Assembly (NCBI GenBank): GCA_963931085.1
Contig: OZ006973.1
Location: 1,116,001-1,180,000 of the forward strand
DNA from: UMGS1994 sp944386155
GTDB lineage: Bacteria > Bacillota > Clostridia > TANB77 > CAG-508
DNA length: 64,000 nt
Reading direction: 5' to 3'
Shown here: one piece after another, positions 54,359 through 63,703 of the stretch
How the letters are laid out: each line of letters opens with the position of its first letter
How positions within the stretch are numbered: the first letter of the stretch is position 1
Program-made: the position numbers and the translations under genes
The notes under the pieces: generated by a model
The model's input: the letters and a program-made list of their open reading frames with translations, nothing else
Databases searched by the model: none
What the model was told of the DNA's origin: nothing

Positions 54359-54802
54359 TTATTTTTCTGTAAAATATTTTTTCAAAAATTCTTCTAATTC
54401 ATTTTCATCATTAAAAATCTCTTCAAATATATTATACAAAGTATCTGTTGCCTCGTATTCACCTATTGCATAACATTTTTTCCCCATACCATATGCTATT
54501 CCAGATTCTATATGAGCTGCTTTTCCTGCTGGTAATACTAATAATAAATTTTTAGAACATCTTTCTCCTTCTAAATCATTATTAAACAAGTTTATAACTA
54601 TATCACTTTTTAAATTTAAAGATTCAAATTCTTTTTGCTTTTCTTCTGGAGTTTGATTTTTATTTCCATAACCCCACTTATCTTCATTTTTTAGAAAACA
54701 ATAATATGTAATATTATATTTATCAAACAAATCACATATTTTTAATATATTTTCTTTATTTCTTGCTCTACCTGCAATAAAAAATTCATATTTTTCTTTC
54801 AT
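54359..54802 (-). CDS. Nucleoside 2-deoxyribosyltransferase-like protein
   Basis: A 147-residue protein. EFFIAGRAR at the start, SDIVINLFNN in the middle and LLVLPAGKAAHIESGIAYGMGK form the Rossmann-like core of the NDT/YtoQ group; the E in HIESG is a candidate nucleophile. True activity is unproven. It is grouped with a NUDIX gene. Confidence 0.65.
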   Translation of the reverse strand: MKEKYEFFIAGRARNKENILKICDLFDKYNITYYCFLKNEDKWGYGNKNQTPEEKQKEFESLNLKSDIVINLFNNDLEGERCSKNLLLVLPAGKAAHIESGIAYGMGKKCYAIGEYEATDTLYNIFEEIFNDENELEEFLKKYFTEK

Positions 54803-54862
54803 AAATATCTCCTTTTGTAGTACTTTATTTTTACTTTTTTATAGTAAGTAACTTATAGCAAA

Positions 54863-55267
54863 CTATACTATCAAATTATTTTTTATACAATATGGAACAA
54901 CTTCGTTTTTTAATGTGTTAGATAATATATCTGTTCCATCTTTAGAAGTATACCATTTAAATTTTTCAATCTCTTCTGATGTAGTAATTTCTCCTTTAAG
55001 GTCTCCATTATATTTAAACACATAAAAATGTATATGAGTTTTTCCATCACTTGTTGCAATCTCATCAAATTCCATTACAAGTTCGAATAAATCATCTAGA
55101 AAAATAGCATTTTTACCAAGCTCTTCATGACATTCTCTGATTGCTGCTTCTAAAGGAGTCTCTCCAGATTCTACTTTTCCACCTATCATCTGATATGTTA
55201 ATCTTTTTCTTGGTTTATCTATTAGTAACTTCTTATCTTTAAAAAACATTGTTCCAACAACATCCAT
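54863..55267 (-). CDS. NUDIX hydrolase
   Basis: A 134-residue protein. The Nudix box lies at residues 30-52 (GKVESGE through RECHEELG). The short form resembles MutT/8-oxo-dGTPase-like proteins, but the substrate is not determined. It is the third NUDIX protein of the window. Confidence 0.85.
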   Translation of the reverse strand: MDVVGTMFFKDKKLLIDKPRKRLTYQMIGGKVESGETPLEAAIRECHEELGKNAIFLDDLFELVMEFDEIATSDGKTHIHFYVFKYNGDLKGEITTSEEIEKFKWYTSKDGTDILSNTLKNEVVPYCIKNNLIV

Positions 55268-55360
55268 GTTTTAATTATCTCCTATATTTTAGTTTCAAAA
55301 ATCACATTACATACTTTTTTCTATGAAATATTAGCCTATTTTAGCATGTCTTTCTACTAA

Positions 55361-55675
55361 TTATATTAAAAATTCATCATAATCATTTAGCGGAATAAGA
55401 TTTTTTATATTAAGTGATATTATTGCTTCTCTCACACCATTTCCCATATGCGTTGTATAAAAAATGCAATTTTTATATTTTTTGGCTAAATCTGTAATTT
55501 CGTCAACTCCTATATGTAATTTTTTTCCTTTTAATGCAGTGCAATCACATATTAAATAATTGCATTCTTTGGCCATTAACTTTATTCCTTGACATATACC
55601 TGTATCACCAGTAAAACCTATTTTTATATCTCTTTCTTTAAAAATATATCCATTAGCTTCTTTCTTTTTATTTTT
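55361..55675 (-). pseudogene. C-terminal remnant of a metallo-beta-lactamase-fold hydrolase
   Basis: An open stretch preceded by an in-frame TGA at 55676. It encodes KIGFTGDTGICQGI (the G-D-T-G motif of ribonuclease-Z-like MBL enzymes), then the LICDC strand and the final FYTTHMGNG histidine block. The N-terminal half with the HxHxDH metal site is missing, and the only ATG (55576) lies after the GDTG motif. A 71-residue translation from that ATG is possible but could not fold as an MBL enzyme. Confidence 0.65.
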
Positions 55676-55747
55676 TCAATCAAAATAAAAAACACATTAG
55701 AATCCATCAAATACTAATTCAATTTTCTTTACAACTTGTAATTTGTG

Positions 55748-56443
55748 TTAATCCTTAACGATTTTATTTATATAAATTGCATAACTAATTGATACAACTA
55801 TTAAAAATATTGGAACAATATATGTTAATATGGTGTTTTCAACATTAAATATTGCTAGAGAATTAGTGACTGAGTGTGTTATTATACAAGGAATTAATGA
55901 CTTGCTTTTATAAAATATAATAACAAATAAGTATCCAATAGCAGTTGCATAACATACTTGCATTAATGTTGGAATAATATCTGCACCATTAAACAAATTA
56001 ATTATATGTCCAATACCAAATGTTAAAGCACCTACTATTATGGCACTTTTAATATTATCTTTTTCCATCATTTTAAACAAAAATCCTCTAAATATTATTT
56101 CTTCAATAAATCCAACATTTATCATAGTTAATATATAAAATATAATTTCATTTGTCCTATTATTAATATTAATTCCATTCCACAAGTTTACAGTTGCTAT
56201 TAAGATTAATGGAATGAAGAATAAATATTTTTTTGAATTTCTAACTTTTGTAAGACCATAGTATTTTGTTCTTTTTAAAATAATCATAAGCAGAATTAAA
56301 AAAATAGAAAAAATAGTATTAATAATTGCACTTCTATAATCAGTTAATCCAAAATTTTGCATACAATATGAATTGATAATCACATACAATAAAATTAATA
56401 ATATGCAAAATAAAGTTTCGTTTTTTTCAAATATTTGCTTCAT
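55748..56443 (-). CDS. CPBP intramembrane metalloprotease (Abi/CAAX family)
   Basis: A 231-residue protein with about seven membrane helices. Catalytic motifs are EEIIFRGFLF (E-E-x3-R), FGIGHIINL and the C-terminal CIITHSVTNSL histidine. Known relatives mature prenylated proteins or bacteriocin-related peptides, or give self-immunity. The partner is unknown. Confidence 0.85.
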   Translation of the reverse strand: MKQIFEKNETLFCILLILLYVIINSYCMQNFGLTDYRSAIINTIFSIFLILLMIILKRTKYYGLTKVRNSKKYLFFIPLILIATVNLWNGININNRTNEIIFYILTMINVGFIEEIIFRGFLFKMMEKDNIKSAIIVGALTFGIGHIINLFNGADIIPTLMQVCYATAIGYLFVIIFYKSKSLIPCIITHSVTNSLAIFNVENTILTYIVPIFLIVVSISYAIYINKIVKD

Positions 56444-56476
56444 AGTTTTACTCCAATCTTTTATATAAATTACTAG

Positions 56477-57523
56477 TTATCTCTCAACTTTCTTCAAATT
56501 TTTTGAATAATATATCAAATCAGTGCAAACTAAATCTCCATCTTTAATTTCTTCATTATAGTTATCTACAAAGAAATTTTTAATAGTTTTTTCATACTTA
56601 TCAAAACCTTGTTTTACATAGAATGGTATATTGTTCTCTGTTGTTCCTACAATCATCTTTTTATATCTTGGTTTATAATTATCTAATAAATACTTAATCA
56701 TCTTTTTAGCATAGCCTTTTCCTCTGAAATTTTCTTTTGTTGCTATATTTTTTAATTCCACAGTATCATTATTTATCTTGGTTACCACAGCAACACAAGC
56801 TGGTTCATCATTATATGTCAATACAAATAGCTCTCCATTAGATAAATACTTATTAATCATTTCTTCACTTGGATCTGCTTCAAGTAATAACTTTAAATAT
56901 CGCTCTTTATCGTCTTTTTCTTTTTTTATATTAACCGAATGTTTTACAGGTAAAAACTCGAAACCCTCTGGTAATCTTGGCATTCCTTGATTGTGGTTAA
57001 AATATCTACTTTCCTCTGAATAAATGCAACCACAATATTTTTGCATATATAAACCTAATTGTCTTGCTTCATTTTGTCCTTCCCTAAATCCTACTCTAAA
57101 ATCTCTGTAAACAAATTCTAATCCATATTTACTTGCAATCTCTTCGCATATTTTCTTAATATCATCATGTTTTTGATATGGACTTACAAATAAAGTAGTA
57201 GTAATAGCATCAAATCCATTTTCTTTCGCATATTTTGCTGTTTCCTCAAGTCTAACTCGGTAGCAATAATTTGTGCATCTGTTTTCTACATCATTACATA
57301 CATTTTTACAAAACTCTCTTAATCCATATTCTTCTTTTAATATTAATTTAGCATTTACCATCTCACTATATTTAATTAAAGTATCTCTTCTTGCAACATA
57401 TTCCATTACCGGATGAATATTTGGATTATACCAAAAAAGTGTTGGCTCTATTCCTTCTTCTCTTAAAGATTTAATACAATATACACTACAAGGAGCACAA
57501 CATGTATGCATTAATAATTTCAT
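56477..57523 (-). CDS. queH: Epoxyqueuosine reductase QueH fused to a GNAT domain
   Basis: A 348-residue protein. Residues 1-190 are QueH (DUF208): MHTCCAPCSVY, the second cysteine set in CKNVCNDVENRC and CYRVRLEE, and YMQKYCGCIYSEESR. QueH reduces epoxyqueuosine to queuosine in tRNA. Residues about 220-345 are a GNAT acetyltransferase (ENFRGKGYAKKMI, YVKQGFDKYEKT). The fusion may modify queuosine or another substrate; the acetyl acceptor is unknown. GAT/ATG start signals are normal and the next gene (CPBP) is 33 bases away. Confidence 0.88.
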   Translation of the reverse strand: MKLLMHTCCAPCSVYCIKSLREEGIEPTLFWYNPNIHPVMEYVARRDTLIKYSEMVNAKLILKEEYGLREFCKNVCNDVENRCTNYCYRVRLEETAKYAKENGFDAITTTLFVSPYQKHDDIKKICEEIASKYGLEFVYRDFRVGFREGQNEARQLGLYMQKYCGCIYSEESRYFNHNQGMPRLPEGFEFLPVKHSVNIKKEKDDKERYLKLLLEADPSEEMINKYLSNGELFVLTYNDEPACVAVVTKINNDTVELKNIATKENFRGKGYAKKMIKYLLDNYKPRYKKMIVGTTENNIPFYVKQGFDKYEKTIKNFFVDNYNEEIKDGDLVCTDLIYYSKNLKKVER

Positions 57524-57574
57524 TTTTTATTCCTTCTTTTCTCTTTTATTTTCTATATATTATTTATTTAATAT

Positions 57575-58585
57575 TTAAAATAATCTATCATAACCGATTC
57601 CTAAATGTTTATATGCATTTATAGTCGCAATTCTTCCTCTTGGAGTTCTTGAAATAAATCCTATTTGCATTAAATAAGGCTCATATACATCTTCTATTGT
57701 ATCTGGCTCTTCTCCAACAGTTGTTGCTAGAGAATCTATTCCAACTGGGCCCCCATTATATGTATTTATAATTGCATCTAATATTTGCATATCAGTATTA
57801 TCTAATCCTAGCTCATCAATTTCTAATCTTTCTAAAGCTTCTCTTGCAATATCTAAAGTAATATTTCCATCTCCTAAAACTATACCAAAATCTGCAACTC
57901 TTTTAAGTAATCTATTTGCTATTCTAGGAGTTCCTCTTGATCTTTTTGCAAGCTCAAATGCTGCTTTATCATCTATCGTTACATTTAATATTCCAGCAGA
58001 TCTTTTAATAATTGTATTTAAATCATCTGTTGAATATAATTCAAGTCTATTAATTATTCCAAATCTATCTCTTAGTGGTGTAGATAAACTTCCAGCTTTT
58101 GTAGTAGCACCAACTAGAGTAAATTTAGGAAGATCTAATCTTATAGATTTAGCAGTAGGACCTTTTCCTATCATAATATCTAAACTATAATCTTCTAAAG
58201 CTGGATATAATATTTCTTCAATATTTTTACTCAATCTATGTATCTCATCTATAAACAAAATATCATTTGGAGCTAAACTTGTAAGAAGTGCTGCTAAATC
58301 TCCTTGTTTTTCTATTGCTGGACCTGATGTAATCTTTATATTAGATTCCATTTCATTTGCTAAAATATTTGCAAGTGTTGTTTTTCCAAGTCCAGGAGGT
58401 CCATATAAAAGCACATGATCTAAAGGCTCACCTCTTTTTTTAGCAGCTTCGATACATATTTTCATATTCTCTTTTACTTTAGTCTGTCCTATATAATCAT
58501 CAAGTATTTTAGGTCTTAATGATGTTTCTGACACTTCCTCATTATTATCTCTCACATTTGGAGTCATAAAGTTATTTAAACTCAT
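57575..58585 (-). CDS. ruvB: Holliday junction branch migration helicase RuvB
   Basis: A 336-residue AAA+ motor. SLRPKILDDYIGQ, Walker A GPPGLGKTTLAN, Walker B ILFIDEIHRL, sensor 1 LVGATTKAGSL and the arginine finger region STPLRDRFGI are present, followed by the winged-helix domain (RTPRGRIATINAYKHLG). It drives branch migration with RuvA, which is not in this window. Confidence 0.96.
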   Translation of the reverse strand: MSLNNFMTPNVRDNNEEVSETSLRPKILDDYIGQTKVKENMKICIEAAKKRGEPLDHVLLYGPPGLGKTTLANILANEMESNIKITSGPAIEKQGDLAALLTSLAPNDILFIDEIHRLSKNIEEILYPALEDYSLDIMIGKGPTAKSIRLDLPKFTLVGATTKAGSLSTPLRDRFGIINRLELYSTDDLNTIIKRSAGILNVTIDDKAAFELAKRSRGTPRIANRLLKRVADFGIVLGDGNITLDIAREALERLEIDELGLDNTDMQILDAIINTYNGGPVGIDSLATTVGEEPDTIEDVYEPYLMQIGFISRTPRGRIATINAYKHLGIGYDRLF

Positions 58586-58610
58586 TTTTGTCCCCCTTTA
58601 AAGCTTACAA

Positions 58611-59678
58611 CTAATTTTTATCTTTTATCATCTCTAATATTTCTTTCTTTAATGTATCAAACATATCTTCTTGTTTTACTTTTCTTATAATTTCACCTTT
58701 TTTAAAAAGTAATCCTTCTTTATCTCCACCAGCTATTCCAATATCAGCTTCTCTTGCTTCTCCTGGTCCATTTACAGCACATCCCATAATAGCAACTGTA
58801 ATATCAGCATCTACTGTCTGTAAAAACTTCTCCATCTTTTTAGCAAGTGGTATTAAATCATATTGAATTCTACCACATGTTGGACATGATACAAGTTTAG
58901 GCGAGTTTTTGTATAAATTACAATTCTTTAGAATTTCTTTACACACTAATATTTCTTCTACTGGATCGTCTGAAAGTGAAACTCTTAAAGTATCTCCGAT
59001 TCCTTCTCTTAAAAGAACTCCTAGTCCAATACTAGATTTAATAGTGCCACTAAAAGCAGTACCAGCTTCAGTTATTCCTAAATGAAGTGGATATTTTATA
59101 AGTTTTGCAGCTTTTTCATATGCCTCTACACACATATCTAAATTTGATGCTTTTAAAGATAAACATATATCATAAAAATCTAACTTTTCTAGTATCTTTA
59201 TGTGTCTTAATGCACTTTCTATCATAGCATCACTACAAGGCTTTTTATACTTTTTTAACAAATCTTTTTCTAAAGAACCTGCATTTACTCCAATTCTTAT
59301 TGGAATATTATTTTCTTTGCATCCATCTACTACTGCTTTTATTTTTTCTTCATCGCCAATATTTCCTGGATTTATACGTATCTTATCTACCTTGCTTTTT
59401 ATTGCTTCTAAAGCTATTTTATAATCAAAATGAATATCTGCTACTATTGGAATATGGATTTTCTCTTTAATATCTTTTATTGCTTTGGCATCTTCTATAT
59501 CTAGACAAGCAACTCTAATAATTTCACATCCCACTTTTTCTAACTCTAGTATTTGCTTTACTGTAGAGTCAACATCTTTAGTTTTAGTATTACACATTGA
59601 TTGAATAACAACTTTATTTTGCCCTCCAATTTGTACTCCTCCTACAGTAATTGCTCTAGTATCAGTTCTTTTATACAT
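58611..59678 (-). CDS. ispG: 4-hydroxy-3-methylbut-2-en-1-yl diphosphate synthase
   Basis: A 355-residue IspG/GcpE. VVIQSMCNTKTKDV at the N-terminus, PIVADIHFDYKIAL in the barrel, and the 4Fe-4S cysteines in SCPTCGRIQYD plus the C-terminal IMGCAVNGPGEAREADIG. It carries out the penultimate step of the MEP isoprenoid pathway. Length is typical. Confidence 0.96.
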   Translation of the reverse strand: MYKRTDTRAITVGGVQIGGQNKVVIQSMCNTKTKDVDSTVKQILELEKVGCEIIRVACLDIEDAKAIKDIKEKIHIPIVADIHFDYKIALEAIKSKVDKIRINPGNIGDEEKIKAVVDGCKENNIPIRIGVNAGSLEKDLLKKYKKPCSDAMIESALRHIKILEKLDFYDICLSLKASNLDMCVEAYEKAAKLIKYPLHLGITEAGTAFSGTIKSSIGLGVLLREGIGDTLRVSLSDDPVEEILVCKEILKNCNLYKNSPKLVSCPTCGRIQYDLIPLAKKMEKFLQTVDADITVAIMGCAVNGPGEAREADIGIAGGDKEGLLFKKGEIIRKVKQEDMFDTLKKEILEMIKDKN

Positions 59679-59690
59679 AAAATACTCCTT

Positions 59691-59810
59691 TTAATCTTTA
59701 TTTTCTTCTTTCTCATCTTCAGAATTTAAAAAATCTATATCTACTCCTAAGTCATCAATTAATTCATCATAAGTTTGACCTAAGTCTTTTCTATTAAATA
59801 AAAGTCCCAT
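59691..59810 (-). CDS. 39-residue acidic small protein upstream of ispG
   Basis: The ATG at 59810 with GGAGG upstream encodes MGLLFNRKDLGQTYDELIDD and an acidic tail (NSEDEKEENKD). It ends 12 bases before the ispG start, so it is probably translated from the same mRNA. I recognise no family. Confidence 0.5.
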   Translation of the reverse strand: MGLLFNRKDLGQTYDELIDDLGVDIDFLNSEDEKEENKD

Positions 59811-59859
59811 AATTTTCCTCCTTTTAGCTTAGTCTATTCTATCATTTTATAATCCTTCT

Positions 59860-59898
59860 TTCAAGCAAAAAAGCTAAAGAATTCTCTCTTTAGCTTTT
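59860..59898 (-). terminator. Terminator of the YgjP-like gene
   Basis: Perfect 12-base arms (59869-59880 and 59887-59898) followed on the minus strand by TTGCTTG. Confidence 0.75.
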
Positions 59899-59905
59899 AA
59901 CTTAA

Positions 59906-60580
59906 TTAATAATTTAATCCTTCTAATTTTTTATCTAATTCTAAATAATTTTCACTATATCTTTTTAATAATTCATAAAATCTTTTTGTATGTCCTTTAT
60001 ATTTTAAATGACAGAATTCATGTAATATAACATATTCGATAATCTCTTTATTATATTTTACTATTATAGGATTTATTAAAATCTTTTTATTTTCTGTACA
60101 TCTTGCTAAACAATCACTCATTTCTCTTATTTCATAATCTTCTGGAGCTAAACCAGTCTCAAGTCTAGTCTTTTCCATGATAGCTTCAATTTCTCTTTCT
60201 GCAATTTTCTTATACATCTTATCTATTAATATATTAGTCATTACTTTGTCATCTATTTTTTTGCATTTCTTTGGAAGAGCAATCTCGACTATGTTTTTAT
60301 AAATATTACATTCAATTACTTCAATATTTTTATATACAACTTTCAAATTATATTCAACACCAAACACTTTTATTGGTTTTAAGCTCATTTCTTCTTTTTT
60401 GCTTTCTTTATATTCTTTTACTTTTTCTAAAATCCAATTTCTTTTTTCTTCAACTGCTTCTTGAATTCTATTTTTAGTAAAATACCAGGGAGCTTTTACT
60501 GTTACTTCTCCATTTTGTACTGAAATATATAAACTATTATTTGCCACTCTGTCTATTTTATAAGTTATTATATTTTTCAT
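59906..60580 (-). CDS. YgjP-like metallopeptidase domain protein (DUF45)
   Basis: A 224-residue protein from ATG 60580 (GAGGGAGGT upstream; the longer frame has no start signal). The C-terminal zinc peptidase motif is VILHEFCHLKYKGHTKRF (H-E-x-x-H plus a third histidine), and LIDKMYKKIAEREIE is a typical preceding helix. Related proteins are often neighbours of restriction-modification systems; no such genes are here. The substrate is unknown. Confidence 0.85.
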   Translation of the reverse strand: MKNIITYKIDRVANNSLYISVQNGEVTVKAPWYFTKNRIQEAVEEKRNWILEKVKEYKESKKEEMSLKPIKVFGVEYNLKVVYKNIEVIECNIYKNIVEIALPKKCKKIDDKVMTNILIDKMYKKIAEREIEAIMEKTRLETGLAPEDYEIREMSDCLARCTENKKILINPIIVKYNKEIIEYVILHEFCHLKYKGHTKRFYELLKRYSENYLELDKKLEGLNY

Positions 60581-60679
60581 AATTATACCTCCCTCAAAAT
60601 AAGAACTTCTGTTTGGTAGTATTTTATATTTTATTAATAACTTTGTCAATAGCTTTTCGAAAATTTGTTCGTGTTTTTT

Positions 60680-60716
60680 ATAAAATTTTAGAAGTGCTAA
60701 TTTAAAGCACTTCTAA
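60680..60716 (-). terminator. Terminator of the 60750-61640 gene
   Basis: Perfect 11-base arms (60688-60698 and 60706-60716) followed by AATTTTAT on the minus strand. Confidence 0.75.
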
Positions 60717-60749
60717 CACTTTTCTGTTTAAAATTTATATATTTTACAT

Positions 60750-61640
60750 TTAGTTTTCGTTTTTATTTTCTTCTGTTTTATCTTTATTTTCATCATCATC
60801 TTCATTATTGTTTGTTTCTTTATTATCATTATTATTTTTATATTCAGAAATATAATCTTTTGGCTTTTCTGTACTTAAAATATTTTCTTCCATACAGAAT
60901 TCAATATCTTGATTTAGAAGCAAAACTTTTTTAAAAGCAATCATTAATTCTGCTAATTGATCACTTGTTTCACTATTTGATTCTATATTTTTTAAATATT
61001 GTTCTTGTAAAGCTACGTACTCTTCATCTTTAAACTTTCTCTCATTATATATAGCTTCTATTACTAAATCTGCTGTTCCTTCTAATGCACCTTGATATGT
61101 TAAAAGAGATTTGGCATACATATTTATATACTCATCATTAGAAAGCCATTTTTCATCTTCGCTTATATCATATATTTCAAGTAAAGCCGAAATTCCTTTT
61201 TCAGTATTCATTTCAAGTGCATATTGTATTGTTTCTGGATCAATTTCTTTAGCATAATTTCCAGTACCATCTTCTTTTTCTAATGTTTTCTTTTCTAATA
61301 GTTCATAAAATGCATTTTCATTTAAATTTAATTTATTATCTTCTGAAGAATTTTCCATCATAAACTTTTCCATTGTAACATCGCATTTTAATATATCTTC
61401 ACCATTTATTTTAGCCACAACAGTATTTGGTGGGATATCCGCTTCTTCTATTTTCTTTCCATATTCATATATTTCTTCTTTAGTATGCTTTATTGCTGGA
61501 GTATTATCTGAAGAATTATTTTGTGATTTATTATTTTCTATTGAATTTTTATTAATAAAATTTATCGCTAATACAGAAGCTATAAGTATTAAAACAATTA
61601 ACACTAAATAAAATATTATACGTTTTGATCTTTTTTTCAT
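60750..61640 (-). CDS. Membrane-anchored SurA-N-like protein
   Basis: A 296-residue protein. It has a membrane anchor (about 9-28), an N/S linker, then a helical domain opening NTVVAKINGEDILKCDVTMEK, which resembles the start of SurA/PrsA chaperone domains. No PPIase domain follows. A long acidic N/E/D/K tail closes the protein. A periplasm-equivalent chaperone-like role is inference. Confidence 0.6.
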   Translation of the reverse strand: MKKRSKRIIFYLVLIVLILIASVLAINFINKNSIENNKSQNNSSDNTPAIKHTKEEIYEYGKKIEEADIPPNTVVAKINGEDILKCDVTMEKFMMENSSEDNKLNLNENAFYELLEKKTLEKEDGTGNYAKEIDPETIQYALEMNTEKGISALLEIYDISEDEKWLSNDEYINMYAKSLLTYQGALEGTADLVIEAIYNERKFKDEEYVALQEQYLKNIESNSETSDQLAELMIAFKKVLLLNQDIEFCMEENILSTEKPKDYISEYKNNNDNKETNNNEDDDENKDKTEENKNEN

Positions 61641-61764
61641 TTGTATCCTCCTTTATTTTTTATACAGTTATTATATTTAAAATATTATAAAATTTCAACA
61701 AAATATGTATATAAACAATGTTAATACTGCTTTTTTATATTATAATTATAATAGGTGATTTATA

Positions 61765-62649
61765 ATGAATTTTGCAAAAATATATGAAAACAAAGAAATA
61801 CTTTATAATATTGATTTACAAACAATATTATCTCTTATTAATAAAGATAAAACAACTTTAATATATCTTACTAATAAAATGAACAATACTATTGCTAAAA
61901 ATTTCGATAATATTTCATTAATTCAAATAAATAAAAGAATTTCAAGAAAAGAAATTTTAAAAATAAAAAAAGAGACTTTTGTTTTTATAGATTTGGATAC
62001 TATTGTTGATTATAAAGTTATGGTATCTCTTATAAAAAAACTAATCAAAATTTTCAAAATATTATTTAAACAAAATAAAATTCCATATCTTGATATAAAT
62101 TCTCACAATGTAATTTTAGCTATATCTTCAAACAACACTATGGAATATTTTCAAGATATTTGTACTTCCTTAAAAGCAATTTTTACTTCTTCTAAAAAAG
62201 AAAAGTATGAAGTAATATATGATTATGTTTGTGAATACTTAGATAATGAATTTAAAAATAAAAAATTATGTGACTTTAACAATAATATTTGTGCAGCTTC
62301 TCGAGAGGGATTGACTAAAAATAAATTTAATGGTTGTTGCTATTCTTTTGAATATGGAACTGGTGGAATTATTATAAACTATAAACCTTGTAAATATTTA
62401 ATTAATGGAAACTGCACAGCTAAATGTATCTCTTGCAAACTACATACTTGTTTTTATTTAAAAACAAAAAATATTTATTTTAAAACGAATAAAATATTAC
62501 TATTAAAATGTTTCTTTTCACAAAAACAACACTTAATACTAAAAAATAACTTTTTTAAAAGTAAAGATGAAATTATAAATAAATTATGCAAAACTAATTT
62601 TATGCCATATATTATTTATTATATTTTTGAATTATATAAAATCAGATAG
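61765..62649 (+). CDS. Cysteine-rich protein, unknown, possible metal-binding site
   Basis: A 294-residue protein. The N-terminal 130 residues are a lysine-rich alpha/beta region (FVFIDLDTIVDY). Residues about 175-255 carry nine or more cysteines (CAASREGL, NGCCYSFEYG, PCKYLINGNCTAKCISCKLHTC), which suggests an iron-sulphur or zinc site. This layout recurs in clostridial hypothetical proteins; I know no function. AATAGGTGAT precedes the ATG. Confidence 0.6.
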   Translation: MNFAKIYENKEILYNIDLQTILSLINKDKTTLIYLTNKMNNTIAKNFDNISLIQINKRISRKEILKIKKETFVFIDLDTIVDYKVMVSLIKKLIKIFKILFKQNKIPYLDINSHNVILAISSNNTMEYFQDICTSLKAIFTSSKKEKYEVIYDYVCEYLDNEFKNKKLCDFNNNICAASREGLTKNKFNGCCYSFEYGTGGIIINYKPCKYLINGNCTAKCISCKLHTCFYLKTKNIYFKTNKILLLKCFFSQKQHLILKNNFFKSKDEIINKLCKTNFMPYIIYYIFELYKIR

Positions 62650-62670
62650 TATATATGGAAATTTTTAATG

Positions 62671-62722
62671 AAAAAATAACAAGAAAACTAGTCTTTTAAA
62701 AATAGCATTCTTGTTATTTTTT
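62671..62722. terminator. Bidirectional terminator between 61765 gene and truB
   Basis: Perfect 15-base arms (62671-62685 and 62708-62722) with T-runs in both directions. Confidence 0.8.
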
Positions 62723-62725
62723 CTA

Positions 62726-63604
62726 TCAAATTACTATTACATCTCTTTTTAGAAGTTTATTTTGAACTATTCCAAGTCCTAGAAATACATTATTTGAATA
62801 AACTAAATAAATATCGTCTTTTAAATCATGTGTTAATTTAACACCATTTAAAAATAATTCTTTTTTTCTTTCATTTAAATTTATTTTATTTTTATTTTCA
62901 AATATATTTTCAATTGAAATTATTTTATTTTTCAAATACTCTTCATTATTTTTATTGATTTCTAATTCTTCTAAAGTTATAGAATATTCTATTTTAAAAT
63001 TATCTACTCTTGTTCTTTTAAGTTCTTTCATATATCCTACTGTTTCTAATTTTTTTGCAATATCTTCACAAAGAGTTCTAATATACGTTCCTTTTGAGCA
63101 AGATACTTCAAAATCAATTTCATTTTCATCATAATTTATACTTATTATTTTAATATTATATATTTCAATTTCTCTTGGTTTTATTTCAACCTCTTCCTTT
63201 TTTCTTGCATATTCATAAAGTTTTTTTCCATCTACTTTTATAGCAGAATATATTGGCGGTATTTGAGTTGATTTTCCTATAAAAGAATTAAAAACATTTT
63301 TATATAAATCTTCATTTTTTTTATTTAATTTAAAATCATCTTTCTTAATCACTTCTCCTTCACTATCTGCTGTATCAGTCTTAATTCCAAATTTTAATTT
63401 TGCAATGTATGTTTTATCATGTTCTATTAAATATTTTGATATTTTTGTACCATTACCAACTAAAATTGGCAAAAGTCCAGTAGCTTCAGGATCTAAAGTT
63501 CCTGTATGACCAGCCTTTTTTATATTTAATATTTTTCTTATTTTAGCAACAACTCCAAAAGAAGAAATGCCTTTTTCTTTGTTAATTAAAATTACACCAT
63601 TCAT
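62726..63604 (-). CDS. truB: tRNA pseudouridine(55) synthase
   Basis: A 292-residue TruB. GVILINKEKGISSF at the start, GHTGTLDPEATGLLPI with the catalytic aspartate, PPIYSAIKVDGKKLYEYAR, and CSKGTYIRTL are all present, with a C-terminal PUA-like extension. It makes pseudouridine 55 in the T-loop of tRNAs. It follows the nrnA gene, as in the conserved rbfA-nrnA-truB order. Confidence 0.96.
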   Translation of the reverse strand: MNGVILINKEKGISSFGVVAKIRKILNIKKAGHTGTLDPEATGLLPILVGNGTKISKYLIEHDKTYIAKLKFGIKTDTADSEGEVIKKDDFKLNKKNEDLYKNVFNSFIGKSTQIPPIYSAIKVDGKKLYEYARKKEEVEIKPREIEIYNIKIISINYDENEIDFEVSCSKGTYIRTLCEDIAKKLETVGYMKELKRTRVDNFKIEYSITLEELEINKNNEEYLKNKIISIENIFENKNKINLNERKKELFLNGVKLTHDLKDDIYLVYSNNVFLGLGIVQNKLLKRDVIVI

Positions 63605-63659
63605 TTTTTATCTCACTTATATTTTCTTACTTTAATATTATATTTTATTTTTTCTCTTC

Positions 63660-63693
63660 TGTATATAAATAAAGAACGCTTTTAACGTTCCTT
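63660..63693 (-). terminator. nrnA terminator
   Basis: AAGGAACG pairs with CGTTCTTT (63671-63678 and 63686-63693, one G-U wobble), followed by ATTTATAT on the minus strand. It would partly insulate truB. Confidence 0.55.
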
Positions 63694-63703
63694 ATCTATT
63701 TAT

